Origin: Rhizophagus irregularis
Lineage: Eukaryota > Glomeromycota > Glomeromycetes > Glomerales > Glomeraceae
Length of the DNA: 64,000 bases
Reading direction: 5' to 3'
Assembly: GCF_026210795.1 (NCBI RefSeq)
Contig: NC_089456.1
Location: 1,242,501 to 1,306,500 of the forward strand
Shown: piece by piece, positions 59,519 through 64,000 of the stretch
Position numbering within the stretch: position 1 is the stretch's first letter
Layout: each line of letters begins with the position of its first letter
The notes under the pieces: generated by a model
What the model saw: only the letters and a program-made list of their open reading frames with translations
Databases searched by the model: none
What the model was told of the DNA's origin: nothing
Translations under genes and position numbers: made by a program

Positions 59519-61906
59519 AATATTAATTTTTATTTGAACATTTTTCTTGAGCAAATGGCTGGGCAAGTTTTTATATCTACTTATGTGAAAAAAAATTCCA
59601 AAAAATCATGACTGGGCAAGTTTTTTATATGTAAAAAATTTTCAAAAAATGTATATAATTATAGAATTTGAAAATTTTTGATCAAAAAGCTAAATAAAGC
59701 AAGGACATTAATTTGAGTTACCACTTGTGATTGATCGTATTATAAAAAATCATTACTTGGAATTACCGAATTAGTAGGGTTCAGAATGGTTTCTCTATAA
59801 AATTGTCACTGTCATACCTAGCAAACGTTGCATTTTTTTTTTCAAATTGCGCAATAATCATCTGATATAGAATCACATTTTGTATTTGGATCATGTGATA
59901 TTAATGTTAGTCAAATTATTTGTTAAGGTAATTCTGGCCAGGCACGACATTTGATCATTAAACGTCATTGTGCTTAAGAATTTTTCTTGATTATTATAGA
60001 CTAAACAACTTTAGAATCCAATTCCATAAATTAAAATATTTTGAAATTTTTTTTAGCTGTACGAAGGGACTTTAATAAGTTATTAAGACGTAAAATCTTA
60101 TTGTTATTACGAACTTAATGTTAAGAGTTGCATTTAAGAAGATGAAATAATCTTAATAACAAACGCTTAGAGTTGCAGAATGCAGAAGGAAAACTTGACT
60201 TATCATAGAAATATCCCAACCGAATTATTCTTTTGGAACACGAAATAGGTCAAGGTATTAACTGCATCGCCGTACGCGATTTTCTTTCGAGCCAGAAAAA
60301 CATAATTCCAGCTGAAATTATAGGATAAGATCATCTATCTAAAATAAAATTTTTGATCAAAACCTGTTCGACGTTTCATTTGTTTATTTATCAAACAAGT
60401 CAACTAATATTATCTTGTGAAAGTGCATATATATTATATACATATATATCGAGAATTAAACAGGTTTAACAGAGATCGATCGATCAAAAATTACAATCAT
60501 GTGATTAATTAAATATTATTATTTACTTAAAAGATTAAAAAAAAAAATCTAAAATACGATCGAGCTGCTGAACTAACAAGAGTGGCTGTGTCAATGTGTC
60601 ATGTCCGTGTGTGTATATATTTATATAATATATATTTATATACATATTAAAGTAATCATTTATAAAATATTATTTTGTCACGGAATTTTACTTTTTAATG
60701 ATTTTTCCGTCTCAGGAATAGTCTTTTTTTGTTAACAATGATCTTGATTTGAATGCTTGATTTGAATGAAAGCCTCTTCTTTGGTAAGATAAAAAATCAC
60801 GTGAAATTTCGATTTCTAAAATCAGGAAACATGTGGCTTAATCGATCTGTGGCTTTGATATTTGTGGCTTAGTCAACCCTTCAAATGGCTAAGTTTAAAA
60901 AATCTTTGGGTGGGAAATTCCATTTTTGAATAATTTTTTATTTATTCACAATTCACACCGATATTTAAAAATATCTTTCATACGATAAAGATATAAATAA
61001 ATATTTAAATTAGACTATTTACTAATTACAGACGAGATTCTTTTTTGATCCCGAGTGGCTTAAATCATAAGGCTTTGCGGAAAGTAAGATTTTTGTTTTA
61101 TAAAGTTATGGCTTTGCGAATTTTTTTCATAACTGAAAAAAAAAAGGAAACCCGAAACCCTGAAAAAGTGATTACCGTGATTGCCGTTAATTCGATCTTT
61201 TTTAAGGCTTTTTTTTTTTGAATGAGCGATTGTTAATTCGATGACTTCCTTATTTAAGATTAATTTGATTAATTTGAATCAAAATATTTTTTTTTTTTGG
61301 CTCAGGTCAAAATGTGATCGGAAAAAAAACTAAAAAAAAAAATCGGATTGCAAAGATCGACTTATGCAAAAAAAATTTCCTTTTTATTATATAATTTGGC
61401 ATGGCTTAGTATTATACAATTCATTTAAAAAAAAATGATTGTCATAATATAAAATAATATAAAATAAGATATATTTTAAAATTACGAGAATTAAAATATG
61501 TTTTAAAAATAAAGCACGGGGCGCATTTAAAAGAAAGATCGGATTTGTTATAATAAAAAAAAAGGATAGCGTTTGATTAATTGTTTTCAAATTTGACAAA
61601 TTTAATTTAAAATAATAAAAATTGCGCTGTTTTTGCTTTGATCGGCTTGATTATCAAAAAAAAAAAAATTTCTTTGCCACCAAAATTTCACAATATATAT
61701 ATAAAGTAATTACGGAAAATAAATAGTAATCGGGAATGAATTAATTTGAACACGGCGCGAACTCATTTTAAAAAAAAATTCAATCTGAATAAAAAGAAAT
61801 TATAAATAGCATTTATCAAATTGTTTTTTTTTTGCATTTCAATTTTGTCCAATTCTCAGAATTGTTTCAAAAAAAAAAAAAAAAGATTTTTTTTTTAATA
61901 ACAAAA
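59519..61906. other. Intergenic, long upstream region of the oxidase
   Basis: No gene seen. A CTGGGCAAGTTTTT segment occurs twice (about 59557 and 59610). A TCACGTGA palindrome lies at 60797-60804, and GATCGATCGATC at about 60476-60487. A probable TATA box TATAAATAG lies at 61801-61809. Confidence 0.4.
61801..61809 (+). promoter_or_regulatory. TATA box of the multicopper oxidase gene
   Basis: TATAAATAG lies 98 bases upstream of the ATG at 61907, a normal distance for this genome's other TATA-like boxes. Confidence 0.45.
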
Positions 61907-64000
61907 ATGAGAATAACTTCGATTTTTTACGCAATAGTATTATTCTCATTATACTCAACAATAATAAATGCAGCACCCGCAGCACCCACACTTGAAAAGC
62001 GTCAAGAAGCTGCACAAGATCCAGACTTTAATACTAATATTTTCACATCCTTCAAACCACTAGAAGTTACCGCATCACCTATAACAAGAGAATATACTCT
62101 AACATTAGCTAAAACAGAATTAGCTCCAGATGGGTTCTCGAGACAAGTTTGGACTTCAAATGGTCAATATCCCGGTCCCATGATACGTGCTAATAAAGGA
62201 GATCAAATAGTTATTCGTGTACAAAATAATTTGGGTGATTTTACTACGATTCATTGGCATGGTATATTTCAAAGAGGCACTACATTTTACGATGGTGTTG
62301 CTGGACAGGTGAGCTCGAGTTTTAGTTATAACTCCATAAAAGTATTTTGTCAAATATAATCATTTTGTTCGTTAATAATAAATAATTGATACATGACATA
62401 AGACACAATGTCTTATTGCAACTGGTACAACGTTCACTTATAATTTCACAGCAGGTGAACAATATGGGACTTATTGGTGGTAAGCACATAATTTACAATA
62501 TTTTTTTCTTTTAGTCGTATTATGATTTTTCTTTACGAGTTTCTATTATAGGCACTCCCATTTCAGATCCCAATATGTGGACGGGCTTAGAGGTGCATTA
62601 ATGTATGTTATAGTGTCTACGTCATTGTGTATGTGTAATTGTGTATACGCACGTAATTGTATAGTTAAATATTTTAAACATTTTTAATAGTATTCATGAT
62701 CCGAAAGACCCTTACTTAAATGACTACGATGAAGAGTTTGTAATGACTTTATCGGATTGGCACCATGAAGAATCGGAGTCATTGGTAAAAAAGAGAATGA
62801 CGCCAGGTTATGATGGATTCAATGTAAATTAATTTATTTTTTCCTAAAGAAAAAAAATTGCTCTTATATTTTATTGAAATGCTCTTTATATATGTAATAG
62901 CCTGTCCCCGACTCGGGGCTTATTAGTGGTCGTGGAAGATGCGATTGTTCTAAAGCACCTCAAGGTTCCAAATGTGTACCAGATAACCCATTGGCTGTTT
63001 ATGTTATTGAAAAAGGAAAACGCTATCGTTTCCGTGTCATCAACACAAGGTAAATTCTAACGTATTCAATTAAAATTTTATCTCATAGTTTATCATATTA
63101 AAAAGTGATTTAAAATATTTCTTTAAAAATAATTAGCGCGGAAGCACCTTTTACTTTCTCGATTGATCAACATCCACTAAGAATCATTGAAGTAGAGGGT
63201 GAAAATGTCAAGCCCATAACTATGAACAAGATAAATATAGCTGTTGGTCAACGCTATTCTGTAATAGTTAATGCCGATAAAGAAGTCGATAATTTCTGGA
63301 TTCGAGCTACAATCGTCAAACAATGCATACATGTTACACCAGAAACCATTAATGTAAATTCATCATTAAATTATAAAGTAACTGGTATATTAAGATATAA
63401 CGGAGCTCCTGAAACCTACCCAACTACACAAGAATGGGATGAAAAAATTCTTAATTGTAGAGATGTAGATCACAATCTATTAAAATTAAATCCACCCAGA
63501 TCTCCACCAGTTACTCCAACAGATAATTTCACCCTTCGAATTACATTTGATAATATTGATGGTGTTGGTCACGCTCTGGTAAATGGTTCGCCCTTCAAAC
63601 CGGAAGTAAATGATCCAACCGCAAATAAACTTATGTATGGTGGGGATGAAACACCTAGTATGTTAGATCCGGATCAAAATGCTTTTGTTTATGATACTCA
63701 AAACGGTTCTGTTGAAATTAATTTAATAAGTAAGTTTGATTTTTTTTTTCACGAAACTGTTTCTTTTTTTTAATATTTACTAAAATAATTGATGTTTTAG
63801 ACGAAAATATGGCGACACATCCTTTCCATTTGGTAACGTATATCATTACTATTATCAATCACTCATCACCAATATTATGATATCATACTAAATTTTTTTT
63901 TTTCTTTTCTTGGTATAAGCACGGACATAATTTCTACATCATGGCTCATGGTCCTGGCAAAGTACCTGATCCATCAATATTTAATTTGGTAGACCCTGCT
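61907..64000 (+). CDS. Secreted multicopper oxidase (laccase/ferroxidase type), 3' end missing
   Basis: Eight exons are visible (61907-62308, 62403-62479, 62552-62602, 62691-62823, 62901-63049, 63137-63729, 63801-63832, 63920 to the edge), 506 codons so far. The start MRITS opens a signal peptide (IFYAIVLFSLYSTIINA), followed by a kexin-like LEKR site at 29-32. Copper motifs are in order: HWHG (116-119), WWHSHFRSQ (H161, H163) and HPFHLHGH (475-482, split by an intron). The last HCHIxWH motif lies beyond the window. Cupredoxin landmarks include GPMIRANKGD, FYDGVAGQTQC, YGTYWWHSH, VMTLSDWHHEE and RYRFRVIN. The enzyme oxidises phenols or Fe(II) and reduces O2 to water outside the cell or at the membrane. 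The sequence seen does not decide between laccase and Fet3-like ferroxidase; a C-terminal membrane anchor outside the window would. The start was chosen over an open stretch from 61832 that lacks a signal sequence. Confidence 0.92.

Overview
This window looks like a piece of a gene-poor, strongly AT-rich fungal nuclear genome. Genes are split by short GT-AG introns (mostly 50-100 bases) and lie 1-8 kb apart among homopolymer runs, tandem arrays and transposon debris. The family mix (tyrosine-kinase-like kinases with a CxxC-x9-CxxC knuckle, a degraded Crinkler-type P-loop ATPase, huge TRANK1-like UvrD helicase/TPR proteins, an F-box protein, a secreted multicopper oxidase) best fits an arbuscular mycorrhizal fungus of the Rhizophagus/Glomeromycotina type. 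That assignment is inference from family recognition; no search was possible. All exon models were built by hand from frame continuity, GT-AG borders and conserved motifs.

Layout. 1-143: start of a secreted Cys-containing protein on the minus strand, cut by the window edge. 2032-3586: F-box protein. 4544-6421: single TKL-type kinase. 6719-7500: tandem satellite. 7764-8824: HSP20 chaperone with a Gln-rich insertion. 8825-15088: gene desert with a dead Crinkler-type ATPase and a 260-base polypurine tract. 15089-22686: giant helicase-TPR-IQ protein, copy A. 22687-30585: desert with a Helitron-like end, two hairpin arrays and relic exons. 30586-32790: DUG1/CNDP2-type dipeptidase, bracketed by two copies of a Helitron-like 3' end. 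32791-38895: desert with a kinase relic, a 120-base tandem repeat and broken exons. 38896-46214: copy B of the giant protein. 47208-50263 (minus): large-ectodomain membrane protein. 52987-57161 (minus): three kinase units read as one gene. 57741-59518: AVT1-like amino-acid transporter, divergent from the kinase gene. 61907-end: multicopper oxidase, cut by the window edge.

The genes do not form one pathway. Two things stand out. The first is a tandem-type duplication of about 8 kb that produced two intact 2.2-kb-residue helicase paralogues, about 24 kb apart start to start. The second is a three-kinase fusion whose first two units have lost the catalytic Asp (HKN instead of HRD) while the third keeps it, a pseudokinase-pseudokinase-kinase order reminiscent of JAK proteins. 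DUG1-like peptidase (glutathione/peptide turnover), the vacuolar transporter and the secreted oxidase are ordinary metabolic genes set in this repeat-rich background.
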